This document shows, piece by piece, positions 1 through 8,758 of a stretch of DNA of 44,074 bases. The notes under the pieces are model-generated. The model did not search any database, had not been told where the DNA came from, and worked only from the letters and a program-made list of their open reading frames with translations. A program made the position numbers and the translations under genes. The stretch covers positions 1 to 44,074 of the forward strand of contig NZ_JANQDH010000048.1 in assembly GCF_029891735.1 (NCBI RefSeq), in the 5' to 3' direction. Every line of letters starts with the position of its first letter. Positions within the stretch are counted from its first letter, which is position 1. Origin of the DNA: Chrysosporum bergii ANA360D. GTDB lineage: Bacteria > Cyanobacteriota > Cyanobacteriia > Cyanobacteriales > Nostocaceae.

Positions 1-2
1 CA

Positions 3-422
3 GAACAATTATTAGACGCGTTTCTAGATTTTTGGCGACAACATGGAGAACCGTTATTAAAAAGTACACCATACCCAGAAATAGCACCCCATTTAGTGTT
101 AATGGCATTTTTACACCGGGTAGTCAATGGTGGTGGGACTCTAGACCGGGAATATGCGATCGGTTCGGGGAGAATGGATATATGTTTACGTTATGGTCAA
201 GTAGTATTAGGAATGGAATTAAAGGTATGGAAGCAGGGGAAACCAGATCCTTTAAATGTGGGATTAAAACAATTAGATAAATATTTATCTGGTTTAAATT
301 TAAATACAGGTTGGCTAGTGGTTTTTGACCGTCGTGCTGATATACCCCCCATGAGTGAGAGAACTACTACAGAAATTGCTGTTAGTCCGATGGGGAGAAA
401 TATTACTGTGATTCGGGGTTAG
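3..422 (+). CDS. PD-(D/E)XK nuclease-type domain protein, 3' part only
   Basis: The reading frame is open from the window edge, so the N-terminus lies outside. The visible 139 residues contain a GRMD motif followed about 14 residues later by ELKVW, then a QLDKYL helix. That G-R-x-D ... E-x-K ... Q-L pattern is the catalytic core of PD-(D/E)XK nuclease-like domains found at the C-terminus of many cyanobacterial AAA-like ATPase proteins. Whether an ATPase domain precedes it cannot be seen. The protein ends with a short basic tail (MGRNITVIRG). Family membership is inferred from motifs; the substrate is unknown. Confidence 0.65.
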   Translation, partial: EQLLDAFLDFWRQHGEPLLKSTPYPEIAPHLVLMAFLHRVVNGGGTLDREYAIGSGRMDICLRYGQVVLGMELKVWKQGKPDPLNVGLKQLDKYLSGLNLNTGWLVVFDRRADIPPMSERTTTEIAVSPMGRNITVIRG

Positions 423-548
423 ATTATTCATCAAGAGTAGCAACCAGGACATGATATCAATCCCTCTTACGACCATGACAGAAAAAACAGACACAGATAA
501 AAACCTTCATCCGTGTCTATACATACCTAAAATTAGCAAAGTTAGACA

Positions 549-2168
549 TCACTCCCATTCTATCGTTCCAGGGGGCTTAGAAGTAATATCGTAAACCACA
601 CGATTCACACCCTTTACTTCATTAACAATGCGGTTAGAAATTTCCTCTAGAACATTGTAAGGTATCCGCGCCCAATCAGCAGTCATGCCATCTTCACTAG
701 TAACAATTCGTAGTACAATCGGGTAAGCATAGGTACGTTTATCACCCATTACCCCCACACTCCGAATTGGAAGCAACACGGCGAAGGCTTGCCAAACCTC
801 GTGGTACAAACCATTTTTATTAATTTCTTGACGGACAATTAAATCAGCATCACGCAGAATATTTAACCGTTCAGGTGTTACTTCGCCTAAAATGCGAATT
901 GCTAAACCAGGTCCGGGGAAGGGTTGGCGTTGGACAATTTCTTCTGGTAAACCAATGGAACGCCCTACTTTACGTACTTCATCTTTAAATAATTTCCGCA
1001 GGGGTTCTACTAATTTAAAGCGCAGGTCTTTCGGTAAACCACCAACATTGTGATGACTCTTAATTTTTACCGCTACCCGTTCCCCTGTTTGCGGGTCAAC
1101 ATTGGTATCAGCAGACTCGATTACATCCGGGTATAAAGTTCCTTGGGCTAAATAATCAAAATGTCCCAGGCGTTTAGATGTTTCCTCAAATACGCGGATA
1201 AATTCATGTCCAATGCGACGGCGCTTTTCTTCAGGATCTGTGACTCCGGCAATTGTACTTAAAAAGCGATCGCGGGCGTTAACGTATTCAACCGGAATGT
1301 GAAACTGTTCTTTAAATAGTTTGAGTAACCGTTCTGGTTCTAACTTCCGCATAAAGCCTTGATCAATAAACACACAGGTTAACTGTTCGCCAATAGCTTT
1401 ATACAGCAAAAAAGCCAGAGTAGAAGAGTCTACGCCGCCAGATAAGGCCAGCAGTACCCGTTTTTCACCAACTTTGGCGCGAATTTCCCGAATTGCTTCT
1501 TCTACAAAAGCTTCTGTGGTCCAGGTGGGTTCGCAATGGCAGATATGATAAACAAAATTACGGATTAATGCTAAACCACCTAGAGAATGTACAACTTCTG
1601 GATGGAACTGTACACCATAAAGTTTTCTGCCGTGATGAGCAATGGCAGCACAGGGTGTATTATTGGTATGGGCTAATACTTCAAACCCCGATGGCATTTT
1701 AATTACTGAGTCACCGTGACTCATCCACATAGTGGTACCATCTTCCACATTGGTTAATAAGTCTGTTGGATCATCTATATATAATGATGCCTTGCCATAC
1801 TCACCACGATCAGCCTGGGCTACTTCCCCATCCAGTTGATTAACCATCAACTGCATACCATAGCAAACACCCAAGATGGGAATGCCTAAATTCCAGATTT
1901 CCGGATCACAGTGGGGAGCATGATCAGCATAAACTGAATTTGGACCACCAGAAAGAATAATGCCCTTGGGATTTAGTTTTCGTAACCGTTCAGATGTGGT
2001 ACGATGTGATAGGACTTCCGAGTATACTTGAGTTTCCCGGATACGACGGGCAATTAGTTCCGAATATTGGGAACCGAAGTCCAAAATTATGATGATTTGA
2101 CGGTTGAGTTTTCCCAAATTTTCCATTTGAGAGACCTGTTCGGTTGGTAGAGTCACCACTGTATTCAT
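549..2168 (-). CDS. guaA: GMP synthase (glutamine-hydrolysing)
   Basis: Converts XMP, ATP and glutamine to GMP, the last step of guanine nucleotide synthesis, in the cytoplasm. Residues about 25-215 form the class I glutamine amidotransferase domain: [13 protein letters not shown] at its start, nucleophile Cys102 in GVCYGMQ, and His189/Glu191 in FHPEV. The ATP pyrophosphatase domain follows with the PP-loop SGGVDSS (243-249), and the GMP synthase C-terminal dimerisation domain ends in PPGTIEWE. I chose the ATG at 2168 ([11 protein letters not shown]), which resembles other cyanobacterial GuaA starts; an in-frame ATG at 2204 would add 12 residues. It is last in a minus-strand run after cbiD, with a 151-bp gap holding an IS605-like hairpin. 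Confidence 0.97.
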   Translation of the reverse strand: MNTVVTLPTEQVSQMENLGKLNRQIIIILDFGSQYSELIARRIRETQVYSEVLSHRTTSERLRKLNPKGIILSGGPNSVYADHAPHCDPEIWNLGIPILGVCYGMQLMVNQLDGEVAQADRGEYGKASLYIDDPTDLLTNVEDGTTMWMSHGDSVIKMPSGFEVLAHTNNTPCAAIAHHGRKLYGVQFHPEVVHSLGGLALIRNFVYHICHCEPTWTTEAFVEEAIREIRAKVGEKRVLLALSGGVDSSTLAFLLYKAIGEQLTCVFIDQGFMRKLEPERLLKLFKEQFHIPVEYVNARDRFLSTIAGVTDPEEKRRRIGHEFIRVFEETSKRLGHFDYLAQGTLYPDVIESADTNVDPQTGERVAVKIKSHHNVGGLPKDLRFKLVEPLRKLFKDEVRKVGRSIGLPEEIVQRQPFPGPGLAIRILGEVTPERLNILRDADLIVRQEINKNGLYHEVWQAFAVLLPIRSVGVMGDKRTYAYPIVLRIVTSEDGMTADWARIPYNVLEEISNRIVNEVKGVNRVVYDITSKPPGTIEWE

Positions 2169-2205
2169 GATGGGGGTGGGAGTTGTGAATGTAAGGTAGA
2201 TCAAG

Positions 2206-2242
2206 AAAAGCCGTCGTAGAACGACGGGGTTTTCAACCCATG
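2206..2242 (+). mobile_element. solitary IS200/IS605-type right-end-like hairpin
   Basis: A perfect 7-bp stem CCGTCGT-AGA-ACGACGG (2211-2227) is preceded by AAAAG and followed by GGGGTTTTCAACCCA. The same layout occurs at 17761-17795 with a CCGTCCT/AGGACGG stem. The stem bases differ but still pair, so this is a family of structured sequences and not chance. It resembles right ends of cyanobacterial IS200/IS605 elements; no transposase or left end is nearby. It lies between cbiD and guaA. Confidence 0.5.
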
Positions 2243-2319
2243 TTTAGACAAGCATTATAAGGGAAAGTGGGTGCTAGAAAAAATAGTTATCTGGGTTATT
2301 TATGATTATTCATCATAAA

Positions 2320-3435
2320 TTAACATAATTTTTGCTTGAAGACACAACCAATTTTACTCTTGACAATAATTTGTCGATCGCGGTCAAAGAGAATAGAACC
2401 GCAAACCGTAGTGTTTGTCCCCCGCGCAGTATGGCTGTGAATATATTGTTGTGAACGGCTATCAATGGCTGCGGCGATCGCACTGTAAACCTGATTAACC
2501 CAATCTGTACCGGTGGTGGAGTCTAAAAACTTTAAGTGTTTTAACGCTGCTTCAGCTGTGGGACTATGAAACACAATCTCTATATCTTCTGATTTTAAAC
2601 CAGCTAAGGCACAATGAGCGGCTAAAATCTCCCGGCGACCATCAGCCAAGTGATGATGGGTGTGAAAAATTCCCCCGGCTAACTTGATCAATTTACCATG
2701 ATAGCCAAACAATAAAATTTCCTTAACTCCCAACACATCAGCTTCTACTAATAACGGACCTAGCCAATTAGCGGTTTTTACCAGTTGTTCAGGATTAATA
2801 CCCATTTGACGCGCCAAATCAAGACCATTTTCGCCAATACAAAATACTAAACTTTCAAACCGACCGGCTTTATCTTGTAATTCTCTGCGAAAAGAAGCTA
2901 ATTGATCCGGTGTACTTAAAGGTTGAGAAATACCGCTAGTCCCCAACAGCGACAGACCCTCCACCACGCCAAAAGCGGAATTAGAGGTGCGAACAGCAAG
3001 CGATCGCCCTTCTGGTAATATAATCTTTACTGTAATTTTCTCGTCATCTGCCAACATTTCCTTGAGATTCTGTTGTAGCAGCTGGTGAGCATAAGCATAA
3101 ATCGCCGGCTGATTACCAGCATTCACTTGTTTACCAACACCTTCCCCTCCTTGAATAACTACACTTTCCCCATCTCCCCTCCTCCATTCCACCACTACCC
3201 AAATGGGGGTATTTCTGGTTAAATCCAGATTATCACCTGGTTCGCTGCGGGTAATTGCCAAAGCCATCCCCTCCGATAGTCCCCCCACCTGTTCAATAGG
3301 TATTTCTGCTATTTGCGCCGGTGAAATCAAATTCACTGACACTGACTTGATGGGTTGACTATGGCGTAACCAGTGTAAAGCTGCTATAGCAGCAGCACAA
3401 GCAAAAACCGGTAGAGTATATCCAGAACGAGACAT
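2320..3435 (-). CDS. cbiD: Cobalt-precorrin-5B (C1)-methyltransferase CbiD
   Basis: Methylates C-1 of cobalt-precorrin-5B in the anaerobic-type cobalamin pathway, using S-adenosylmethionine. The N-terminus SRSGYTLPVFACAAAIAALH, followed by TRSEPGDNLDLTRNTPIW and the glycine-rich VIQGGEGVGK, matches the CbiD family, and length (371 aa) is normal. I start at the ATG at 3435 (MSRSGYTL); an ATG nine codons upstream (3462) would nearly touch the preceding gene. It sits 33 nt downstream of the small conserved gene and upstream of guaA, all on the minus strand, so co-transcription is likely. The B12 role is known for the family; the operon is inferred from spacing. Confidence 0.93.
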   Translation of the reverse strand: MSRSGYTLPVFACAAAIAALHWLRHSQPIKSVSVNLISPAQIAEIPIEQVGGLSEGMALAITRSEPGDNLDLTRNTPIWVVVEWRRGDGESVVIQGGEGVGKQVNAGNQPAIYAYAHQLLQQNLKEMLADDEKITVKIILPEGRSLAVRTSNSAFGVVEGLSLLGTSGISQPLSTPDQLASFRRELQDKAGRFESLVFCIGENGLDLARQMGINPEQLVKTANWLGPLLVEADVLGVKEILLFGYHGKLIKLAGGIFHTHHHLADGRREILAAHCALAGLKSEDIEIVFHSPTAEAALKHLKFLDSTTGTDWVNQVYSAIAAAIDSRSQQYIHSHTARGTNTTVCGSILFDRDRQIIVKSKIGCVFKQKLC

Positions 3436-3468
3436 AATTACGAAAGTATAACCAATGACCAATAACCA

Positions 3469-3768
3469 CTAAACACCAACTTCCGCCAGTAGGTCTTCCA
3501 AAGCTTCTCCTGAAATTTCTGGTTCGATATATTGGGGGTTTTCAGGATTATAAGGACTTTTAATGCGATCAACACTCAAAATCCTTGCCCCATTTGGAAT
3601 AACTTCCACATCCGGGTCAAAAGCCGTGGGGCGCATCAAAGAACTAGAAAAACCCTTAAAAATTGCCACCTTATCTTGCTGATCGCCCAGTTCCACCGTC
3701 ACCAGCAATACCTCTTGGGGACGTTTGCTGGTGTATTGTTCCAACCGCTTACCAATAGAATTATTCAT
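3469..3768 (-). CDS. Small conserved cyanobacterial/plastid-type protein (DUF7734-like)
   Basis: A 99-aa soluble acidic protein with no signal peptide or membrane segment. It has a central stretch (VLLVTVELGDQQDKVAIFKG ... SLMRPTAFDPDVEVIP) followed by a proline-rich strand and an acidic C-terminal helix (EALEDLLAEVGV). I recognise it as a family conserved in cyanobacteria and plant plastids, but assignment to DUF7734 is from memory of sequence style and no function is known. Five bases separate it from the stop of the DUF3177 gene upstream, and 33 nt from cbiD downstream, so it is probably in the same transcript. Confidence 0.8.
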   Translation of the reverse strand: MNNSIGKRLEQYTSKRPQEVLLVTVELGDQQDKVAIFKGFSSSLMRPTAFDPDVEVIPNGARILSVDRIKSPYNPENPQYIEPEISGEALEDLLAEVGV

Positions 3769-3773
3769 CTTAA

Positions 3774-4367
3774 CTACTGTTGTGTGGCTGAACGTCCCTG
3801 TTTGCCCAATCTAACCAGGACGAATTGAGTCAAATAAATTACATAAACCACTAAACCAACAATACCCAGAAAGCCCAGAAAAGCTGGCTTACTGTTATAG
3901 TGGAAATACTGTTTAAACAGTAACGGTGCTTCAAACCAAACCTGACAATAGGGAGTTTTAATCGCTGTTTCCGACACAGCACACCCCACAAAAGGAACAA
4001 GAGCAATTGCACCCACAACAGAATAAACAGTCACAGCCCAGCGCCAAGAGATAAAAACAAACTTTAAAGGACTACTAGGCTGATACTCAATTTCATCATT
4101 GAGATCCACCCAAAACCACAAAGAAATGGGAATCAAAATTCTGGCTATTAACCCGGAAATAAAGCTAACTGGGTACTGAGCAATCATCAAATAAACGGTG
4201 ATAGCTAGAAGACTAGAAACTCGCCAATAAATAGTTAACAAGCGTTGCATCCCTTCAGCCTTTTGCACAAATGCCCAAATTAGCAGAACTAAAGGAATAA
4301 ACACTAAAAATAATGTAGCCAGTCGATAGTCAATCCAGACAAACTGGCGAAACCAAACCTCATTCAT
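3774..4367 (-). CDS. DUF3177 family membrane protein
   Basis: A 197-aa integral membrane protein with about five hydrophobic helices (around residues 15-33, 48-65, 68-87, 108-128 and 162-185). The opening EVWFRQFVWIDYRLATLF and the internal WFWVDLNDEI are typical of the cyanobacterial DUF3177 family; its function is unknown. It is the first gene of the tight minus-strand run leading to cbiD and guaA, with 5 bp to the next gene. The 306 bp upstream up to the cp12 stop probably hold its promoter. Nothing in the sequence ties it directly to cobalamin or GMP synthesis. Confidence 0.85.
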   Translation of the reverse strand: MNEVWFRQFVWIDYRLATLFLVFIPLVLLIWAFVQKAEGMQRLLTIYWRVSSLLAITVYLMIAQYPVSFISGLIARILIPISLWFWVDLNDEIEYQPSSPLKFVFISWRWAVTVYSVVGAIALVPFVGCAVSETAIKTPYCQVWFEAPLLFKQYFHYNSKPAFLGFLGIVGLVVYVIYLTQFVLVRLGKQGRSATQQ

Positions 4368-4673
4368 AATTTTTACTTAGAGTTATCATAAGTTTAATCA
4401 TAATAATCATAATTAAAATTATTCATTGTGCCTCAATATCTTGCCCTAGCCGATAGCACCACGGGGAATACCCAAAAAATCCTATTTTTGTAGTTTTTCA
4501 AGAGTATCATAGACCCTCAACCACAACCCCCTAGACCGAACCTGATTATTTATACGATGATTAAAAGGGGAATATTTGGATTAGATATGGAGTTAACGAC
4601 TGGGTGCAAGATATCACTAAGTGAGTTTTTAGTTGCTTGCTTTTGGGGCAGAACAAATTTACCAACTCACTTT
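4368..4673. other. Intergenic region between DUF3177 gene and cp12
   Basis: No convincing gene. Close to the cp12 stop there is an inverted repeat, AAGTGAGT (4619-4626) and ACTCACTT (4665-4672), separated by about 38 nt. It could act as a cp12 transcript end structure, but it lacks a clear T-run. The part nearest 4368 is AT-rich and presumably carries the promoter of the minus-strand DUF3177-guaA run; I see no firm -35/-10 pair. Confidence 0.4.
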
Positions 4674-4895
4674 TCAGTCGTCGTAAAGCCTACACTCATC
4701 GGCTTCTGGGTTATCGTCGCAGTACTGTTCTAGGGAATTTTTGGGCTTTTTGTTACGTTGGTGGGAAGCTTCAGCCTGTAATTCTTCCACTGCATCCCAA
4801 GCAGCGGCACACTCAGCAGAGTTGCTACCTGATATATCACAGACAGCACGCGCTTGTTCTATTTCGGTTTCGATTGTTTGTTGGATGTCGCTCAT
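4674..4895 (-). CDS. cp12: CP12, redox-responsive Calvin cycle scaffold protein
   Basis: CP12 is a small intrinsically disordered protein that, when oxidised, bridges GAPDH and phosphoribulokinase into an inactive complex, switching off carbon fixation in the dark. At 73 aa it has the full canonical layout: an N-terminal cysteine pair (C19, C29), the core motif AWDAVEEL (32-39), and a C-terminal pair (C59, C68) before the acidic tail RLYDD that enters the GAPDH active site. The gene stands alone on the minus strand. Its partner prk lies about 36 kb away in this window. A TATACT hexamer 31 nt upstream of the ATG may be a -10 box. Confidence 0.96.
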   Translation of the reverse strand: MSDIQQTIETEIEQARAVCDISGSNSAECAAAWDAVEELQAEASHQRNKKPKNSLEQYCDDNPEADECRLYDD

Positions 4896-5415
4896 AATTT
4901 AGTCTCTTTGTATGGTTGTAGTACCAGTATATAAAAACTTTGAGAATGGTATGTCTTTATTCTATAGTTTACCATTCTAACAACTTACCTGTTACTTTAG
5001 GTATTTTAGCTTAATGCTCCATCTTGAATAAAATACTTAGGAATATATTAATAATTATTGGTATTAACCGTATTTTATTAAGATTTATTATACATTTATT
5101 TAAATAAATTACATATTGACAAAAAATACAAGTTCTGTAATTGAACATTTGAGCGGATTATTTCTTAGTAGTAATACGCAAAATGTAAACAAAATGTAAA
5201 TAATCAGGAAAAAATCTGGATTTTTTGATGTTTGCTGTGTATGATACAGTTTATGTTTTAATATTGTTTAAGTTCCTATATATACAGTTTAATTTCCAGT
5301 ACCAGGTAAATACAGAAATCAAAGTCACATAAGCATCGACTAACTAACCAAAGGCGAAAGATATAGAAATTGAACGCCACAATCACCCAATCAAACCAGA
5401 CTTATAGCATAGCCA
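4896..5415. other. AT-rich divergent intergenic region (cp12 / hpsJ-like)
   Basis: This 520-bp gap separates two divergently transcribed genes and is very AT-rich. Seen in it: a minus-strand TATACT (4926-4931) upstream of cp12; a plus-strand TTGACA (5116-5121) without a good -10; and a direct repeat AAAATGTAAA at 5180-5189 and 5191-5200, one helical turn apart, a plausible regulator site. No ORF of note. A GTA...TAC pair at 5299-5313 has a 9-nt spacer, not the 8 nt required by NtcA. Confidence 0.45.
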
Positions 5416-6159
5416 ATGAAAACAAACAAAAGACCAAAAGTCTCCTATGAACCGATCACAATCACAGAAATCCAGGAAAAGCGATCATTCGGCTTATTAA
5501 GATTTGTCGGTTATGCGCTGCTGGCATTTTCCGTGATTAACTACTTAGCAATTCTTATACCGCCCCAATTAACAAATCCTAGCTGGGAATTTCAAACCAT
5601 TGGTACAATGGTGGATAATGTCTGGAGCATCTTGCTTGGTTTTACATTTATCTTCTTATTCAACCATAACAGCATTGTTGAAGGCAAAGAAATAGTTACA
5701 CTAAAATTCTTCTCTTGGTTAGCCTTAACCATTGGGATAATTTTTCTGTTAATGTTACCGTTGGGTATCAACAACACTCTTACACTCTATAGAAACATAA
5801 ACAACCAATTTACTAATCAACAAGCACAACAGCAAGAGCAGATCGAACAAATCACAGAACGATTGCAACAGGTGACATCTTCTCAACAACTATTGAGGAT
5901 AGCTGCAAATTTAAATATTGCTATAGAACCAAACTCTAACCAAGCTCCCGATGAGTTGAAAAAACAAATGTCTGAGGCAATTGCAACTGCTGGTCAAAAT
6001 GTTCTCAATAATGCTGATAGAGCTAAGGAACAACAGACTGCCAACTTAATTAAAACATCTGTCAGATTCAATTTAGGGGCACTGATATCAGGAGTCTGCT
6101 TCATTGTCATCTGGAGGTTAACCCTGTGGACACGCAACGCTAAAAAAAATGTTTCATGA
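5416..6159 (+). CDS. HpsJ-like membrane protein
   Basis: A 247-aa membrane protein. Helices are seen at about residues 28-48, 70-88 and 96-116, then a glutamine-rich predicted coiled coil (about 125-155, QQAQQQEQIEQITERL), and a last helix near 222-240. The stretch LLRFVGYALLAFSVINYLAI with ILIPPQLTNPSWEFQTIG is the signature I associate with HpsJ-family proteins, first linked to hormogonium polysaccharide secretion in Nostoc. Here no other hps genes are adjacent, so a role in polysaccharide export is family inference only. The next gene (FIST protein) starts 95 bp downstream on the same strand. Confidence 0.7.
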   Translation: MKTNKRPKVSYEPITITEIQEKRSFGLLRFVGYALLAFSVINYLAILIPPQLTNPSWEFQTIGTMVDNVWSILLGFTFIFLFNHNSIVEGKEIVTLKFFSWLALTIGIIFLLMLPLGINNTLTLYRNINNQFTNQQAQQQEQIEQITERLQQVTSSQQLLRIAANLNIAIEPNSNQAPDELKKQMSEAIATAGQNVLNNADRAKEQQTANLIKTSVRFNLGALISGVCFIVIWRLTLWTRNAKKNVS

Positions 6160-6254
6160 GGTTGGAGACTAAAAAAACATCCCTGTTTGTAGTATATGTA
6201 GGAGGAGTAAAAATAAAATATAAGTAGAGTAACCAAAAAAATAGCCTAAAATTC

Positions 6255-7490
6255 ATGGCAGACCAAATGCAGTGGGCAAATGCCCTGTCAACCCGTCCCT
6301 CTTTAGAAGCAGCGGTTACAGATGTAGTAGAACAAGCTGTATCCTCGTTAACAGCGTCTGCGGATCTAGGGCTGGTATTTATTTCTTCTGCTTTTGCGAG
6401 TGAGTATTCCCGACTTTTACCGCTGTTATCTGAAAAACTTTCAGTCCCAGTAATTATTGGCTGCAGTGGTGTGGGAGTAGTTGGTACCAAAGCAACAGGA
6501 GAACCTGAAGAATTAGAAGCAGAAGCTGCTATTAGCCTGACTTTAGCTCACCTACCAGGTGTGAATGTACAAGCCTTTCATTTGTTGGGAGACGAATTAC
6601 CAGACTTGGATAGTTCACCAAACGCCTGGATAAATTTAATTGGTGTGCAGCCCTTTCCATCGCCCCAATTTATATTACTCCCTAGTGCCTTTTCTGGAAA
6701 AATTAATGATTTATTACAGGGGCTGGATTTTGCCTACCCTGGTTCTGTGATCGTCGGGGGACAGGCTAGCTCTGGGAGTTCAAATCGTCAGACATCCCTG
6801 TTTTGTCATGATCCCGCTAACGGACTTTATCAACAGATGTATCGTCAGGGAACGGTGGGGTTGGCATTGAGTGGCAACATTCTTTTAGACACAATTGTAG
6901 CTCAAGGATGCCGCCCCATCGGTCAGCCTATGCAGGTCACAAAAGCTGAGGGTAATATCATTGTGGAAATCAATGAAACAGCGCCCTTGGAGGTGTTACA
7001 AAATTTAATTTCTAGCCTGAATGAACAAGACCGAATGCTAGCACAGCACTCTTTGTTTGTAGGCGTAGTCATGGATCAATTTAAACTGACTGTACAACAG
7101 GGAGATTTTTTAATTCGCAGTATCTTGGGGGTAGATCCCTTGGGGGGAGCCATCGCCATTGGAGATACTGTCCGCCCTGGTCAACGCCTACAATTTCAAT
7201 TGCGTGATGCACAAGCCTCTGCTGAAGACCTGGAATTACTGCTGCAACAATATCAAAAACAACAAAATTCCCCAGCCCCCTCTGGGGCTTTGATGTTTTC
7301 TTGTTTGGGTCGTGGTCAAGGTCTTTACGGTCGGTCTAACTTTGATTCAGAGTTGTTCCGGCGTTACATTCAGGATATACCCATAGGTGGCTTTTTCTGT
7401 AATGGAGAAATAGGTCCGGTGAGTGGTAACACCTTTGTACACGGCTACACCTCTGTTTTTGGGATTTGTCGCCCCCTGACTGTTGAATAA
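6255..7490 (+). CDS. FIST domain sensory protein
   Basis: A 411-aa soluble protein made of a FIST_N domain (about residues 35-225, containing VPVIIGCSGVGVVG) and a FIST_C domain (about 225-395, ending GGFFCNGEIGPVSGN followed by HGYTSVFG). FIST domains are thought to bind small ligands such as amino acids and are usually fused to or encoded near signalling proteins. Here the protein has no output domain and no signal-transduction neighbour. Its stop lies 1 bp from the end of the convergent metallophosphoesterase gene, so the two transcripts probably overlap. Family call is firm, ligand unknown. Confidence 0.9.
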   Translation: MADQMQWANALSTRPSLEAAVTDVVEQAVSSLTASADLGLVFISSAFASEYSRLLPLLSEKLSVPVIIGCSGVGVVGTKATGEPEELEAEAAISLTLAHLPGVNVQAFHLLGDELPDLDSSPNAWINLIGVQPFPSPQFILLPSAFSGKINDLLQGLDFAYPGSVIVGGQASSGSSNRQTSLFCHDPANGLYQQMYRQGTVGLALSGNILLDTIVAQGCRPIGQPMQVTKAEGNIIVEINETAPLEVLQNLISSLNEQDRMLAQHSLFVGVVMDQFKLTVQQGDFLIRSILGVDPLGGAIAIGDTVRPGQRLQFQLRDAQASAEDLELLLQQYQKQQNSPAPSGALMFSCLGRGQGLYGRSNFDSELFRRYIQDIPIGGFFCNGEIGPVSGNTFVHGYTSVFGICRPLTVE

Positions 7491-7491
7491 T

Positions 7492-8601
7492 TTAATTCCA
7501 ATCTCCTAACAGCAAACTACTGTGATTATCAATGAAGGTGGGAACACCATCGGCCATGACACCATAGGTCTGAATATGGCGACGGAGGGAAGGAGGAAAT
7601 TGGGGATAGTCTAATAAAGCGTCCCCGTCGGCAATATTTGCCCAAAAGTCCCGCAAACCAGGAGCTAATTTTTCTGCCAGTGCTAATGGTAAATTTAACG
7701 GGTGCTGAGTCAACAGTTTAACTATAAATGGGAAGGAGCGATCGCCCATCCACTGACGTGATAAATGTTGCAAATTGGGAAAATCAGGCACTGTTTCTAT
7801 ACGATGGGATATAATTTCTAACCACTGTCTACCGTAATTGTCTTGTTTAAATTCAAGCACACGATAAGGGTGAGGATAACTCACTAACGAACCTGTGGTA
7901 ATGTCATAAACCCCTTGTGAGTAAGCCACGTCCTGAATGTGCAAATGTCCTGTAAATACTAGCTTAACGCCATAACGCCGTAAAACTGCTAATAACTGGG
8001 GTGAATTTTCCAAGATATAGCGTTTGCCTATGGGATGGCGCAATTGATCGGGCAGATGTTCAATAACATTGTGATGTATCATCACCATGATCAATTCATC
8101 ATCTGCTGCTGCTAGTACCTCTTCTAACCATGTAAATTGTTGCTCATCCAAACGCCCGATTTGCTCACCTTCCTCATTAAAAAAGTTAGAATTAAGACCA
8201 ATCAGCCGCACTCCTGGCAGTAATTCATGTGTATAATAAAGTTGGTGGGGGTTGTCGTAGCCAAACTTACGGTAATATTGGGGAAAGTCGGCAAAACCAA
8301 TGGATTGTTCATTGGACATCAGCACAGGAACATCATGATTACCAGGAACAACATAAGTAGGAAAAGGTAATTCAGCTAATCGTGCTTGCAACCAAAGATG
8401 ATTTGCTGGTTCACTATGCTGAGTTAAGTCTCCAGGAAGTAAGAGGAAATCTAAGTTAAGTTGTGTTAAGTGTTCTATGACTATTTCAAAAGCCGGGATA
8501 CTTACCTCCACTAGATGAAATCGGCTAGGATGATCCCAAATAGTATGGGGAAGGGCTATATGTAGGTCACTAGCTATAGCAAAGCGAAAATTGCAAACCA
8601 T
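7492..8601 (-). CDS. Calcineurin-type metallophosphoesterase
   Basis: Contains the five conserved motifs of the binuclear metal phosphoesterase fold in order: SDLH near the N-terminus, GDLTQH, GNHD, a histidine motif (MIHHN) and GHLH. About 369 aa with a C-terminal extension of roughly 120 residues after the catalytic domain. The ATG at 8601 (MVCNFRFAIASDLH) puts the first motif near residue 10, the usual place; an upstream start at 8625 is possible. Substrate cannot be read from sequence: members include phosphodiesterases for cyclic nucleotides, phospholipids or nucleic acids. It is convergent with the FIST gene. Confidence 0.88.
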   Translation of the reverse strand: MVCNFRFAIASDLHIALPHTIWDHPSRFHLVEVSIPAFEIVIEHLTQLNLDFLLLPGDLTQHSEPANHLWLQARLAELPFPTYVVPGNHDVPVLMSNEQSIGFADFPQYYRKFGYDNPHQLYYTHELLPGVRLIGLNSNFFNEEGEQIGRLDEQQFTWLEEVLAAADDELIMVMIHHNVIEHLPDQLRHPIGKRYILENSPQLLAVLRRYGVKLVFTGHLHIQDVAYSQGVYDITTGSLVSYPHPYRVLEFKQDNYGRQWLEIISHRIETVPDFPNLQHLSRQWMGDRSFPFIVKLLTQHPLNLPLALAEKLAPGLRDFWANIADGDALLDYPQFPPSLRRHIQTYGVMADGVPTFIDNHSSLLLGDWN

Positions 8602-8740
8602 TGGTTTTGAGGATAATGTTAACAAGAAGTAAGTAAAATTGTTATTTGTTATTGGTCAGGATTTGCGGTTACTTAAGTTCCCTCTGACGGGTTGGAAAAA
8701 CCTTTCTTTTAGATTTTAAATTCTAGCGGGTTTTTTTACA

Positions 8741-8750
8741 AAAGGAGAAG
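8741..8750 (+). promoter_or_regulatory. Ribosome binding site deciding the trmB TTG start
   Basis: AAGGAG at 8742-8747 lies 11 nt before the TTG at 8759. There is no suitable ATG near this point, so the site supports TTG initiation. Confidence 0.6.
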
Positions 8751-8758
8751 TATTAATT

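Noticed and set aside
32-280. 82-aa plus-strand frame at the left edge
   Set aside because: Out-of-frame shadow of the PD-(D/E)XK protein, whose motifs lie in the other frame.
4637-4897. 86-aa plus-strand frame over cp12
   Set aside because: Antisense to CP12, which has every diagnostic residue.
5299-5313. NtcA-like GTA...TAC site upstream of the hpsJ-like gene
   Set aside because: Spacer is 9 nt, not 8, and no -10 box is placed correctly.
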